Source: Mesotaenium endlicherianum
Taxonomy: Eukaryota > Streptophyta > Zygnematophyceae > Zygnematales > Mesotaeniaceae
Assembly (NCBI GenBank): GCA_009602735.1
Contig: WELA01001462.1
Location: forward strand, 414,309-478,308
Length of the DNA: 64,000 nucleotides
Direction of reading: 5' to 3'
A program made the translations under genes and the position numbers. Positions 47,933-57,588 of the stretch are shown here, one piece after another; within the stretch, counting starts at the first letter, position 1, and every line of letters begins with the position of its first letter. Under the pieces are notes generated by a model. That model was not told the DNA's origin. It saw nothing but the letters and a program-made list of their open reading frames with translations, and searched no databases.

Positions 47933-48230
47933 TGTAAGGGAAATTAATGATAAGCTATCTTTTCAAAAATTTCTGCTAAGTGTAGAATGAGGAACTGGTT
48001 GAACATGGGAAGCACTGAGTGTGGGATACCTCACCGCATCATGCAAGTGCAGGAAGACCAGGAATGGGTCAAACCCGAACCAGTCTGTCACCAACACACG
48101 TGCAAGGGACGATCAACCCGGTCGATCCCCACGTGCAGCAACGCACCGACACGTCAACCAAGTCGAAGGCACACGTGCTGAGAAGCCACGCACGCGCCAG
48201 GGGTAGAACGCTGTTAGGCACGACATTGTC
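47933..48230 (+). repeat. Element D third LTR fragment (first 293 bases)
   Basis: Starts TGTAAGGGAAATTAATG directly after the downstream LTR and matches its first 293 bases up to GGCACGACA. It then shares TTGTC (48,226-48,230) with the start of the truncated upstream LTR (35,034-35,038). Head-to-tail LTR contact of this kind is seen in two-LTR circles or tandem arrays. Confidence 0.8.
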
Positions 48231-48256
48231 AGCTACAGGCTGCTATAGACGGGATA

Positions 48257-49051
48257 ATGGCAGTGAGAGGCTTCCCCAATTGCGTGGGGGCCATTAATGT
48301 GTCTCACATTGAGATCCAAGTACCTAATTTGGGAGAGCCAAAAGCTTTCTGGAATACGAACCACAATTTTAGCATTTGCCTGCAAGCAGTCGTTGGTCAA
48401 AATGCCCTGTTTTACGACGTAGCAGTTGGTGCTGTTTGGTCAATGCACGACATGCGCATCCTCAAGCGCTCGTGGATAGGGAAGAAGAACATGGGTGGAC
48501 GCCGGCTATTCAAGGGCCTTGCTATTATGCACAATGGTACGCGCATTCCTCCGTACATTCTCGGTGACGGAGGGTACAGCCTTGATCACTGGCTCATCTC
48601 ACCATTTAGGAACAGTATGGCACACCCTCTAACTGACGCACAAAAACGCTTCAACACGGCTGTGTCTTCCACGCGCATGGTTGTAGAGAGGGCATTTGGT
48701 ATGTTAAAGTTTGTCTGGCGTATGTTTGGGGGAAGAGTTAACCACCCTTCATCACAAGGGCGCTTGGAGCGGCAGATCCGCACCTACTGTGTACTGTATA
48801 ACATGCAAATAGTGCTAAATGAGGGTCCTGTAGCATATGAAGAGGGAGAAGATGGGCATAGATTGCCAGTGCTATTCGAGGTGCTAGCAGAGGATGAGGA
48901 AGCTCCGCCTGAAGACCCACATGATGTGCATGAAGGAGGCGATGACGAGGACGAGTACGAGGACGTCGATGTGGCAGTGGAGGACGAAGCTGCTGGATCA
49001 GCTATCAGGGTAGCTCTATTCGACTACCTCGGATTTAAAGCATTAGAGTAG
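48257..49051 (+). pseudogene. PIF/Harbinger transposase, N-terminally incomplete
   Basis: A 264-residue frame matching the DDE superfamily nuclease of PIF/Harbinger transposases: GFPNCVGAINVSHIEIQ, then VGAVWSMHDMRILKRSW and TRMVVERAFGMLKFVWRMF, and an acidic C-terminal tail. The second Asp (in HDMR) and the Glu (in VERAFG) of the DDE triad are present. The first position reads Asn in GAINVSH where the family normally has Asp (GAIDGTH), so catalysis is doubtful. Family members are usually 350-450 residues; the missing N terminus is replaced by the D LTR fragment 27 bases upstream, or lies in an unseen exon. A polyadenylation-like AATAAA occurs near 49,152. A domesticated descendant cannot be excluded. 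Confidence 0.8.
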
Positions 49052-50043
49052 TACAGTAGCCCACATGGCCAGGCATTAGACCCTGCAGTGAAGTAGGCGT
49101 AGGCAGGCACTCGAGATAGCACCGTGCACAAAGTATGTATTTTTTCCAGAAAATAAATTATTTATCGTCTGCATCCCATTTGGTCCTCGACTTGCTTCTA
49201 CAACCCTAATGTGCCTCCATGTGTCATCCCAACTCACGACAACATTACCTTAAACCTGCATAAGATACAGCCTTGTACTGTTTGCAAGGCCACCATCCAC
49301 TGTGTGTTCACTGCAAAGGTTCTCTCGCCCCTCCATGCATCCGCTCAGCGTGCAGGTCCAGTTCCTTTTGGGAAGGTACACGTCCATTACCACCTTCAAA
49401 GTTCAACTCTGTACGCATGCACAGGCCTCAACAATATTAATCATATATGTCTCACTTATACAACTGGATTGCATACCACTGTGTCCACTAGCTTGTAGCA
49501 GTTCAGCCTCAAGCCTCCTCCAACACTGCCTTGTGCAAATAGTGCCTCAAGTGCCTATTCCCCCTTACCCACTTCAAGCCTTCGGCCCCCACCAACATGT
49601 TGACGTGCTTGGTGTTGCACACGTGGACGTTGAATCCGTCCCTATCCCTGTCTGCAAGCCAAGTAGTGAACAGCTCCACTACTTGAGCACAGCCAAGCGA
49701 TGTAGCATTGCATTCTTCCTTAATCTGGTCCTCCACAAAGCTACCAAACAGCAGGGCGCGGTGTAAGGCCTTGCTAGTTCCAACCTTGTATGAATGCTCT
49801 CTCTTCTGTAGCCTCTCTAATGCACCCTACGGGATAATCCTCTGTGCTCAACAGGCGACTTTTGTCATGCTCATTACTGGCGAGCTGCCCACCTGCGGTA
49901 ACGCTCAGGTTTGCCACGGCACATCCGCTGAGGTGTGACCTGCAAGCACCCAGTATGTGACCTTTGAGGCTGGTGGGAAGTCCTTGCACCTTCCGCCAGT
50001 CTTCGTCACTGCGGTCTCAATTGAACCACTTCACCAGAGCTGT
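49052..50043. other. No clear gene; unassigned minus-strand open stretch
   Basis: The minus strand at about 49,509-49,800 is open for about 100 codons with protein-like composition (FVEDQIKEECNATS, VVELFTTWLADRDRDG, HLRHYLHKAVLEEA). The spacing of Cys, Trp and Gly faintly recalls C-terminal pieces of phage-type primases, but this is not strong enough for a call. It could be the 3' end of the methyltransferase locus or a separate relic. Confidence 0.3.
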
Positions 50044-51138
50044 TTATCCCCTCACCTGCTCTTCTGGTGTGACAATCTCTTGTGTTCCTGTCACGGCTGT
50101 TACCGTGGCGGTCTCCACGATTGTGGAGGAGGTCATAGATCGGTGCACATGTCCGGCCCCATTCTGCATCTGCCAAGCACTCTTGGGCCACTTTTTTGAA
50201 GGTTGAAATATAATGTCTTCTTTGTTGCTGTACTTCCTCTCGTACATGTGATCCACCTGCAATGCTACCCTGTGCGCAAAACCCACAGGTATGGCATTTG
50301 CCAGAGGGAGGAGCTGCTGCCTGGGTTTGTTTATCACGCTTGTCCAACCCGTAGGAAAACCCTGCAATGTCTCAACCTAAGATACATGTAACAGTTGCAA
50401 GCAAATGCCTCGCCCTGCCTCCTCCACTACAAGCATTTTGTCGCAATTTTCGCCAGTGATAGTGGGGCAGAAGCCATAAGACTGGTGAGGATTGCTTTCA
50501 TTTAAATTTGTCACCCACACCCCTTCGTATCGTGCCCTGCCTCGAAGTCTGTGCACTGCACACCTGCACCCATTTGTGTTCTGACAGTACCCATTATGTC
50601 CTAGGATAATATCACGTGGATCGCCAAACCTCATAGCTACGAGGATGACCCTCTCTCTGCTCCGTGGCTGACCAAAGGAGACGCATTGAACAATTCTATA
50701 CGCCCAGTTGTAACCCAAATGATGGAGTGCCGTTGTGACATCTTCGATGTAAGGCGTGCCGTCGTGTGTGTGCCTACGTAATATTCAGAGAACATTCTCT
50801 AATATGACCATGCTCACCCTCTGTTTGTCCAGCAGCCTCCACAAATGCGCTACCAAACCCGTGCGCTACAATGAGGCCGGTGCACCCATTGTGTTTGTCC
50901 GAGAGGACATGTCTTGGCATGGAAACCCCGCAAGCACTAAGTCTGTTGCTGGTGGGAATTCACTCAAACCACTCACATCCGGCAAAATCTGAATCCGTGG
51001 GTATTTCAATCTCAACACTTTGCCACACTGCACGTCGCTTTCTACCATGAGGATGACTTCGTGCCCTGCCTGCATGAATGGAATCTCAAACCCAGCAACT
51101 CCTGTAAACAAACTACATATTTCTAGCGGTGGAGCCAT
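50044..51138 (-). pseudogene. Bacterial-type C5 cytosine DNA methyltransferase, single-frame pseudogene
   Basis: One minus-strand frame carries a whole methyltransferase: motif I SLFTGVAGFEIPFMQAGHEV, an acidic binding residue in VESDVQCGKVL, motif IV with catalytic Cys LVLAGFPCQDMS, motif VI VILENV, then ALHHLGYNWAYRIVQ and motif VIII FGQPRSRERVILVA, FGDPRDIILG, and the motif IX-X region LQGFPTGWT and ANAIPVGFAHRVALQV. The GY-WAYRIV, RVILVA and DPR blocks match a family common in bacteria and present in some algae, unlike the methyltransferases of elements D and E. About three in-frame stops interrupt it with no frameshift. It is not in an LTR element; it sits between Harbinger transposase and Myb-like genes. 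Short unrecognised introns are the alternative to decay. Confidence 0.75.
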
Positions 51139-52060
51139 TGCGACGTTGTTAATTCTGAACAGAATAGAGTGTGTACTGAATAGCTTGTTGGAGGCTTGAG
51201 CGGTTCTCATATCCAAATCATGGTGTGGGAAGTGCCCCTAGTCTGAGTGTGCACTTAACGACCGAAAATTGATATTTTTCAATTATAGCGCGATATATTG
51301 AAAATGAGGGGCCAAATTGTATAAGCAAGGGATTCTGGTGATCATACTTTGGGCTGATGTGGAATATGTCATGTGTTTGTGTGCTGTTTTGTGAGAAACT
51401 ATGACTTCCCAAAGTATAATACTGTACTACGTACCTCCCGGATAAACAAATGTGTATCACAATAATATTATGCCTAATCTTTATGTCATCATAATATGCA
51501 AAAACACAATAGACTGTAAGTGAGTAGTGAGCCAAAAATAGGCCGAGCAACTTCACAATTACTGTATTAAGCTACATTTCTGAAATATGCACAACGTAGC
51601 ATGCCGTTCATCACACCAATAAAATTGATTCCTAATGAGAACGACACTTATCACTGCCTGTATGTACATATAGAAACGAAAGGAAGGCAAAGAGCAGCAG
51701 CAGCAAGATGAAATAAGCATCAAAAAGCATTATCTTGCATCACGAGCATGCATAGTGATCACCAGCATACAAGAGTTACAAAATCACAAATATACGTTTA
51801 GTACCTTTTAGAGGAGAGCTAAGGAGTACAAGGTTATGCGTGGAAACCAAGGACCATGCATAATGCGAATCGTTGCAAGTGATAGTCTGCAAGAGCGGAC
51901 AAAATTCAAACGTTGCCAAACAAAAGGACAGCAGAAGATAGCAGCGCTCTCAAACAACAGACGACAACATTTTTAGGACCACAATGTGGCATGAATAAAA
52001 GGCCAAACATATTGGGACTATTTAGGGAGCAACAAAACTAAATTACAAAAAATATTTGAC
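51139..52060. other. AT-rich intergenic, nothing recognised
   Basis: Low coding potential on both strands; AT-rich with many short homopolymers. It separates the divergent methyltransferase pseudogene and the orphan ORF, and may hold their promoters. Confidence 0.4.
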
Positions 52061-52756
52061 ATGCTTCAACAAGACAAGGCAATAAATATCAAATTTGACG
52101 AAATTAGCGCCAGTTTTTACCCCATGGTACGAATACGGGCTTTCCGTCTGGAGTCGTTTGTCGATGACTACTACTTTGCTGAAGCACACGGATGCAATTC
52201 ACCAATAATCATCGAAGTAACAATTATGCAAACCATGGCTGCCCTGCAGTCTCCCTCATGTCCACATCCAGTGTCCACCTTCCACGACTTAGAATATGTT
52301 TTTGAAATAGCCCATACTCTGTTAGAGAACGGAAAACTAGCAATAGAATCACAATTACAAACTCTCCAAGATGAGATCCTTAACTTGGAGATGGATGTGG
52401 GCGAGGTAGCACTCACCGCCTGTCGTGCGAAAAAGGCGCGTCACGCGCTCGAGTTAGAAACTTGTTTGCAGCAGAAAAGCGCCGACCTCATTGAACGAGC
52501 TACGGCAGTGAGGAATGAAATGGCTAGTGAAACGCTCATTCATGCTGTGCTTCTACACAGCAGTCCTCACGACTCTCTTAATGCTCTCATGCTTAATACT
52601 CACAAATTCATGGCTGACAACCTGCAAGAGCATTGCAGCGCTGCTTTTGAGGCGCTCCTCTATGGGGACACATGTTCAAGTGCAGCAACCAAGTTGAGGC
52701 GTTATATTAAAGCGAGTGCAGCGCTGCTCAACCTCCCTTTGCCCCAGGATTTTTAA
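52061..52756 (+). CDS. Orphan 231-residue protein with coiled-coil character
   Basis: A single-exon ORF from ATG to TAA with no interruption, in a stretch where the neighbours are decayed. Residues about 85-165 are rich in Leu, Glu, Lys and Ala with heptad-like spacing (ESQLQTLQDEILNLEMDVG, AKKARHALELETCLQQKSAD), so a helical or coiled-coil core is likely. The N-terminal part has FYPMVRIRAFRLESFVDDYYF. No signal peptide or membrane segment is seen. I do not recognise the family. It may be an accessory gene of the surrounding Harbinger-type cluster or an unrelated host orphan. Confidence 0.5.
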   Translation: MLQQDKAINIKFDEISASFYPMVRIRAFRLESFVDDYYFAEAHGCNSPIIIEVTIMQTMAALQSPSCPHPVSTFHDLEYVFEIAHTLLENGKLAIESQLQTLQDEILNLEMDVGEVALTACRAKKARHALELETCLQQKSADLIERATAVRNEMASETLIHAVLLHSSPHDSLNALMLNTHKFMADNLQEHCSAAFEALLYGDTCSSAATKLRRYIKASAALLNLPLPQDF

Positions 52757-53833
52757 AACAGCACGTGCAACCTGCTGAAGGTACAAGGCCTGGTTCTGTG
52801 ACCTCTTCATTCATGCACCTACTACTTTGCATTTTCATTCACGCACCCTCTACTTTGCATCCTCAGAGTTCAAATTGCACGGGTGAATGGCCCTTGTATT
52901 AATATCCTGCGCATCTTGCAATATGTCTGTCTCTTGCCGTTGCGTCATGATTGTGGCCTGTGTGGCCTTGTTTGAGCTGTAGCCCTGGGGACTAGCTAAT
53001 CAAGTAACTGTAGTTGTCGCCAGGTGCCAGTGGCTGTTTGTGAAGGGAATTTACTCAAATAGCAACGCTCCAGTTTGCACACAAGTGTTGCAGGGCTGGA
53101 GGAGCATGTTGCAGGTCTGGAGGAGCTCGTCACTGCTCGCATTCAACGTAGATGAGCTTGTGCTACTATTTCATAAATTAGAATATATGGTTCCCTGTAC
53201 AGTAGTGGTGCATGTGGTCATTGGTCGGTGGACAATGGTGCAAGATTCGTAGATCACAAGTTTAGGATGTTGTCGTGTATCTTAGGGAGCCTCCATGGCT
53301 GTATGTGACCTTCTCCATGTGTTGGTGTTTACTTGCGGCAACACAGTCATACAGCTGCATGTTTGCAATTGCATACTCCGCAAACAGCTCACATACGTGC
53401 ATTTTATTTCTGCATGTAGCATGATATATGTAATGCTTGCTGAGCCAAATAAAATTTGGAATAAAACTACACATTTGTATATGCCTACTCTACAAGTGCA
53501 ACAGTACCACTAGAGCAAGGTAATAATTGCACATGACTAAGAATAGCGATGCTATGTAAACTCAACAACCTTGCAATTGCATTGCCTTTTGTCTGGTGTC
53601 CTCAAATAACAACAGCGCATCTTCATTGCTGAGCCTGTAGCAGCCAATGCCTACAACATATTGGGCATGGCTTTTGAACCAAATCAAGGATCCCATGCAA
53701 GTGCAGCAAAACGACACCGACATATATGCAGGTAAAGTAGAAAGCCCATCGATAAGCTGTAGGAGCTGACAGTGTCCGAACTGTAAATGCGGCAGTCCCA
53801 AGGGCGCATTTTTTTACATGCCATATGGGCTCT
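52757..53833. other. Intergenic, no recognisable gene
   Basis: Only short open frames with no motifs. A near-duplicate phrase (GCAGGGCTGGAGGAGC / GCAGGTCTGGAGGAGC) occurs in tandem at about 53,090-53,130. It probably contains the 3' UTRs of the two converging genes. Confidence 0.35.
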
Positions 53834-55237
53834 TCAGGAAGATTGTCCTCCAAAGGGGAGCGAAGACTGGCCCCATCTAGCCAATACAAGTGCAGCGTGC
53901 TTCATGAGGACATTCAGGGCAGGGAAAACCACGCCGTCATACACACTCAGGTGCAAGATGCGCAAATTTGGAGTGAAGACAAAATAGTCTCGCTGCAGAT
54001 GCTTGTTCACAATGAGGTCCAATTCCTCTAGCGCAGGCATAAACGTCCTGGTGTGCGACAGCGTACCACCCATCGCCAACTTGCGCATGATGGCGCACAA
54101 CGCGCTTGGTAGGGGACGCATGGAAGTCACATCAGGATCCCCAACCCTCCTTGTGTATGGGACCACAGATCCCACGTCGAGCGACGTCAGCTGGGTCATT
54201 CTGGACACGATGTCCATTCCCTGCATGCCCGCTTCTTTCAACTGCAAAACAAGTGCACACACAAAGCGTGCTTTGAGAAACAGCCCCGTTGCACAACCAC
54301 TTCACACGCTACGTGTAAGCTGTGAGTACAATGCTGCACTGCTTCAGGTGAGGATAAAACACACCTTTACGAGAGGCATGCGTGGCTCCTTCAGGGTGGT
54401 CATGCTGCTGAGGGACGTCACGACCTCTAGTGTTAAAGAGGGTCCAGATTTGACTTTCAGGTACACAAATGATGTCACCTGTGAGAGCTAGGCGGGTAGC
54501 GGGACCTTCGAACCATTAGTGCAGACGCGTAGCTCCTTGAAGGAAGGCATAGAAGCAATGGACTTGCTAATGGGAAAGACATCACCTTCACCCCCGTCTG
54601 AAGACCTCAAGTACATGCGGCGGCAGTCCCATGCCAACTTCTTCAGCTGCACCTGCGCTGTCAGGTCCATGTCTTCCAGCGCTTGCCTGAACCTCTGGCT
54701 GGCGTGGAAGTTACCATCGCAGCCCATCGTGGTGACCTCTAGGTGCAGTTCTTCCATGCTACTACGCGTGGCCAGAAAGGGAGCAAGTGTTAGAAGAAGC
54801 TTGTCATCGCCAGTGAGATTAAGCCTGAAGGAAGTCATGCGCGGAAACTGTGTGCCTAGGGCAAGGAAGAACTCAGCCAAATCCGGTTCGTTCCCAACGA
54901 CACCTATGGTCACGTGAGTGACATTTGGCAACGTGCACAGCTCCGCAAGTGCACTCTGAATATCCCTCGCACGGTAAAAGAACAACACAACTCGCTTACA
55001 GGAGGCTTTCAGCAGCTGCCTCCAGCTACCACACACGTGGCACAGGTAAGCGAAAGTCGTCACGTCTACTACCCGTGGACGATCACCATGAGGATGGCGC
55101 CTTTTGGGATCAAAGGCCATGTGCAGAATGCGCTCCACAAGCTCATCCCCCAAGTCGCTAAATGAAGTCCTTCCTGCATTGCGGGCAGCACCTGTACAAA
55201 ACGTAAGGACGTACACAATGTGTGGCGTACACAACAT
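53834..55237 (-). CDS. F-box/LRR-type protein gene, possibly decayed
   Basis: The N-terminal exon (to about 54,380) encodes an F-box (SFSDLGDELVERILHMAFD ... FAYLCHVCGSWRQLLKAS) followed by irregular leucine-rich segments (LPNVTHVTIGVVG, FPRMTSFRLNL, SSMEELHLEV, VQLKKLAWDCRR, MPSFKELRVC). An intron with good borders separates it from a second exon (54,244-53,834: MTQLTSLDVGS, MPALEELDLIV, TPNLRILHLSV). F-box proteins link substrates to SCF ubiquitin ligases; the LRR part selects the substrate. An in-frame TAG at 54,488-54,490 interrupts exon 1 about 35 codons before the donor. An acceptor-like TTGTACAG just before GTGCTGCC at 55,188 suggests that the true start lies in an upstream exon. Confidence 0.6.
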
Positions 55238-55848
55238 TGCGCAGTCAGGTTAGCTATTGAGGGTGTGGGACAGGTACAGGAGCCAGTAGGTACAAGACCT
55301 GCACCGAAGCACAACTGTGCAGCACCAGAACGCGTATAGGCAACACAAAACGATATCCACGACAGGCAAATAGAGCAATGCACGTAGAACAAGGAATTCA
55401 ATAACTTGACACATGGACACAACGATGCATGAAGATTTTTTGTTTTTTAAGCATGGGACTCGAAATAATGGCACATAGCAAGGTGCCCTCTTCTAAAATG
55501 CTACTCACTTAGCCCTACGCAACCTACATGCATGCGAGGATGTCATCTGCTGTACCCATCAGAGCCAACAGCAAAGTAAAACATGCAGGCTCTGATAAGT
55601 AAGCTGGTGCAGGCAAACTTTAAAGCCTACGGCTCTGCTATGTCGTGCGGCGGAACTTTCCCGCATGTTGCAGAGCGGTTAGAAGGCGACTGCGGGCGAC
55701 CAGCAGCGGACCCCTCGGGAGAGGGCACTGAGGCTGTAGGTGTAGTCACAGCGGCCTGAATGTTTGCCATCCTGTTGAATGCAGCAACCATGCCATTGTC
55801 CACATTTCATTGCACTGCTAATTTCTTTGACAGCATTTTCAACTGCAA
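55238..55848. other. Intergenic between F-box and Myb-like genes
   Basis: No gene is recognised. The left part may include 5' exons of the F-box gene; the right part is probably 3' UTR of the Myb-like gene. Confidence 0.35.
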
Positions 55849-57588
55849 TTATTGCTGTATCTGCCACTGCTGCATTTTCATTGCATGTTGCTCTTGGATG
55901 AACTGGAGCCTATTCATGTTTGCAGCCTTCTGGTCAGCATCTCGTCCTCTCTGAATGACGAGCTGCCCCTGAAAGGTCGATAGCATGCACTCATGACGCT
56001 TTCCACCTACCTCAGCAGCTGCATTTAGGTCTGCCTGTGCAGCTGACTCTGCAAGGTAACGTTTCCTACGCCTCCCTATGGCAGGTGCCTTGCCCCCAGT
56101 GTTACCTGGAGATGAAGTAATTGGGGGCGACGTCGGACGTGGCGGCGTAGGACGCGTTGGCGTGATAGCAGGACGGGGTTGCACGTGAGGGGGACTGTGA
56201 AGTGGCGAGGATGTACCCGCTGGCCGAGGTGCTGCAGCTGCAGTTGCTGTTGCAGAGGGTGGGAGAGGAACGTCATGCGCAGCAACACCCTCATCGGCCT
56301 CGTCAGGGCTGAAGCACTCAACGTCGTCCACCTCTTCATACGCATTGGCGGCATCCGCATTATGAGCGGGAGTCGGCGACCCCTACACCGTGCTGCTGGT
56401 GCATCTGCGTGGGGGAGCGTCCACAGGTTTTGCCTCCTGAGCTGCAGAGGATGACTGCGGCATACTAGATGTGCCTGCTTCACCTGCCTCTCAAGTAGCG
56501 GCTGCTGCAGCCCTGCAAGCTGCAGCTCTCTGGCGGCGTTGCACCTCCATGAGAGCGTTGTGGTCATGCTCGCCCGGGTTGTGGTAAGCCAGTCGCCACC
56601 TCGCTGCTAGCGTCCAATGCTCGTATACTTCTCGTCTTGGGCAGTGCCCATCGGCCCACAGGCCATGGTTTTTTCTGTACGTGGCACCTAGCTCCCAAAA
56701 CGAGGACTGTCCAGTGTGCGGATTGTACTCGTAGTCCCATATGGTTTTCAGGGCTTTGTGCAATTTGCTCCAGTACTTGTTGATTCCTGACCCTGACCTC
56801 TCAATGCCAGTGAGTGCCTTGAGCTCCAATGCTAAGTTATCCCACATGGCTGCTGTCGTCACGAACTTGGAGTGGACATCTTTGGTGCTTGCTTGTTTTG
56901 TTTTCAACATAGCCTCGTAGCAATCACAGAGATGACTCTTCTCAGCATCACTCCAATGGATGTTCCTCGCAGGAGCAACATCACCCCTGCCTACTCCACG
57001 CGTAATTGTGGAGGGCTGAGCAGGAGCAACAACCTGCAAGGTGCTGGCGTTAACCTGCGCGCAAAGCACATAAATATCGTGAGATTTTAACGGTAGGCAG
57101 TAGTGAAGGTTAGCACAACTCGCAGGAAGCATGATTTGAAGCAGTAGTCTGAGTTGAGAGCCACTGACCTCATTATTGTCGACGTGTTGATGCATAGTAA
57201 ACAGCAATACCTCCACCCCTCTGCCAGGTGGCGCAGCCATCGTGTGCAAGTGTTGTAGGCCATTGAAATTGAATGAAAAGAGCGTGGGTGCCTGCTGTCC
57301 GAGAAGTCCTCCAGCGGTAGTAACAGGCGGATTCCAAGCCATAGCAGGGGCCTGACAATCGAGGAGAGGAACAATTGGGGTTGCACCCTGGGCTAGGTGG
57401 GCACCGGGCTGAGAGGATAGGGACGCGACATACCGTGCAGGGTGCTGAAAGTTGTGTGGGCTGAATGATCCCTGCAGCGCCAAGGTTGGCAACGAACTTG
57501 GACTTGCAGTATAAGATATGGGAGCAGCTGATCCTGAACGAAAATTGTCAGGTGGTTGCCCTCTTGGGGCCCTACCCGGTGGATCCAT
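55849..57588 (-). pseudogene. Myb/SANT-like DNA-binding protein of Harbinger type
   Basis: Starts at ATG 57,588 with a Pro/Gln-rich disordered region. A Myb/SANT-like domain follows at about residues 210-290 (NIHWSDAEKSHLCDCYEAML, TAAMWDNLALELKALTGI, INKYWSKLHKALKTIWDYE), then an Ala/Pro-rich spacer and a Gln/Met-rich helical tail (QLVIQRGRDADQKA, FIQEQHAMKMQQWQIQQ). PIF/Harbinger elements encode such a protein beside the transposase; it binds the transposon ends and carries the transposase into the nucleus. The whole length is one frame, with in-frame stops TGA at 56,491 and TAG near 56,390, so the C-terminal third may not be made unless an intron removes them. Host Myb/SANT-like genes of plants look alike, so membership in the same element as the transposase is inference. 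Confidence 0.6.

Larger units (their letters stand above)
35033..48230 (+). mobile_element. Element D: Ty3/gypsy fossil carrying a C5 DNA methyltransferase and a PHD finger
   Basis: Plus-strand LTR retroelement. Order: partial LTR (35,033-36,212 or slightly further), gag (about 36,250-37,950), protease (about 38,300-38,750), C5 DNA methyltransferase (about 39,050-40,050), a Pro/Glu-rich linker (about 40,080-42,240), reverse transcriptase and RNase H (about 42,260-44,700, interrupted by a 1,137-bp solo-LTR-like insertion), integrase (about 44,950-46,100), PHD finger (about 46,230-46,360), polypurine tract, full LTR (46,447-47,932), then a third LTR fragment (47,933-48,230). Broken, with roughly half a dozen breaks besides the insertion. 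Over the first 250 aligned bases I count about ten LTR differences, about 4 percent, so the insertion is moderately old. Confidence 0.9.

Noticed and set aside
50044-57588. Alternative genetic code (TAG/TGA as sense) to explain the in-frame stops
   Set aside because: Both TAG and TGA would need to be sense, yet EFR3, kinesin-10 and the 309-residue gene use TAA or TAG as normal terminators; ordinary decay or introns are simpler.
48257-57588. Virus-derived or Polinton island
   Set aside because: No capsid, packaging ATPase, protein-primed polymerase or integrase was seen; Harbinger-type genes explain the mobile signature better.
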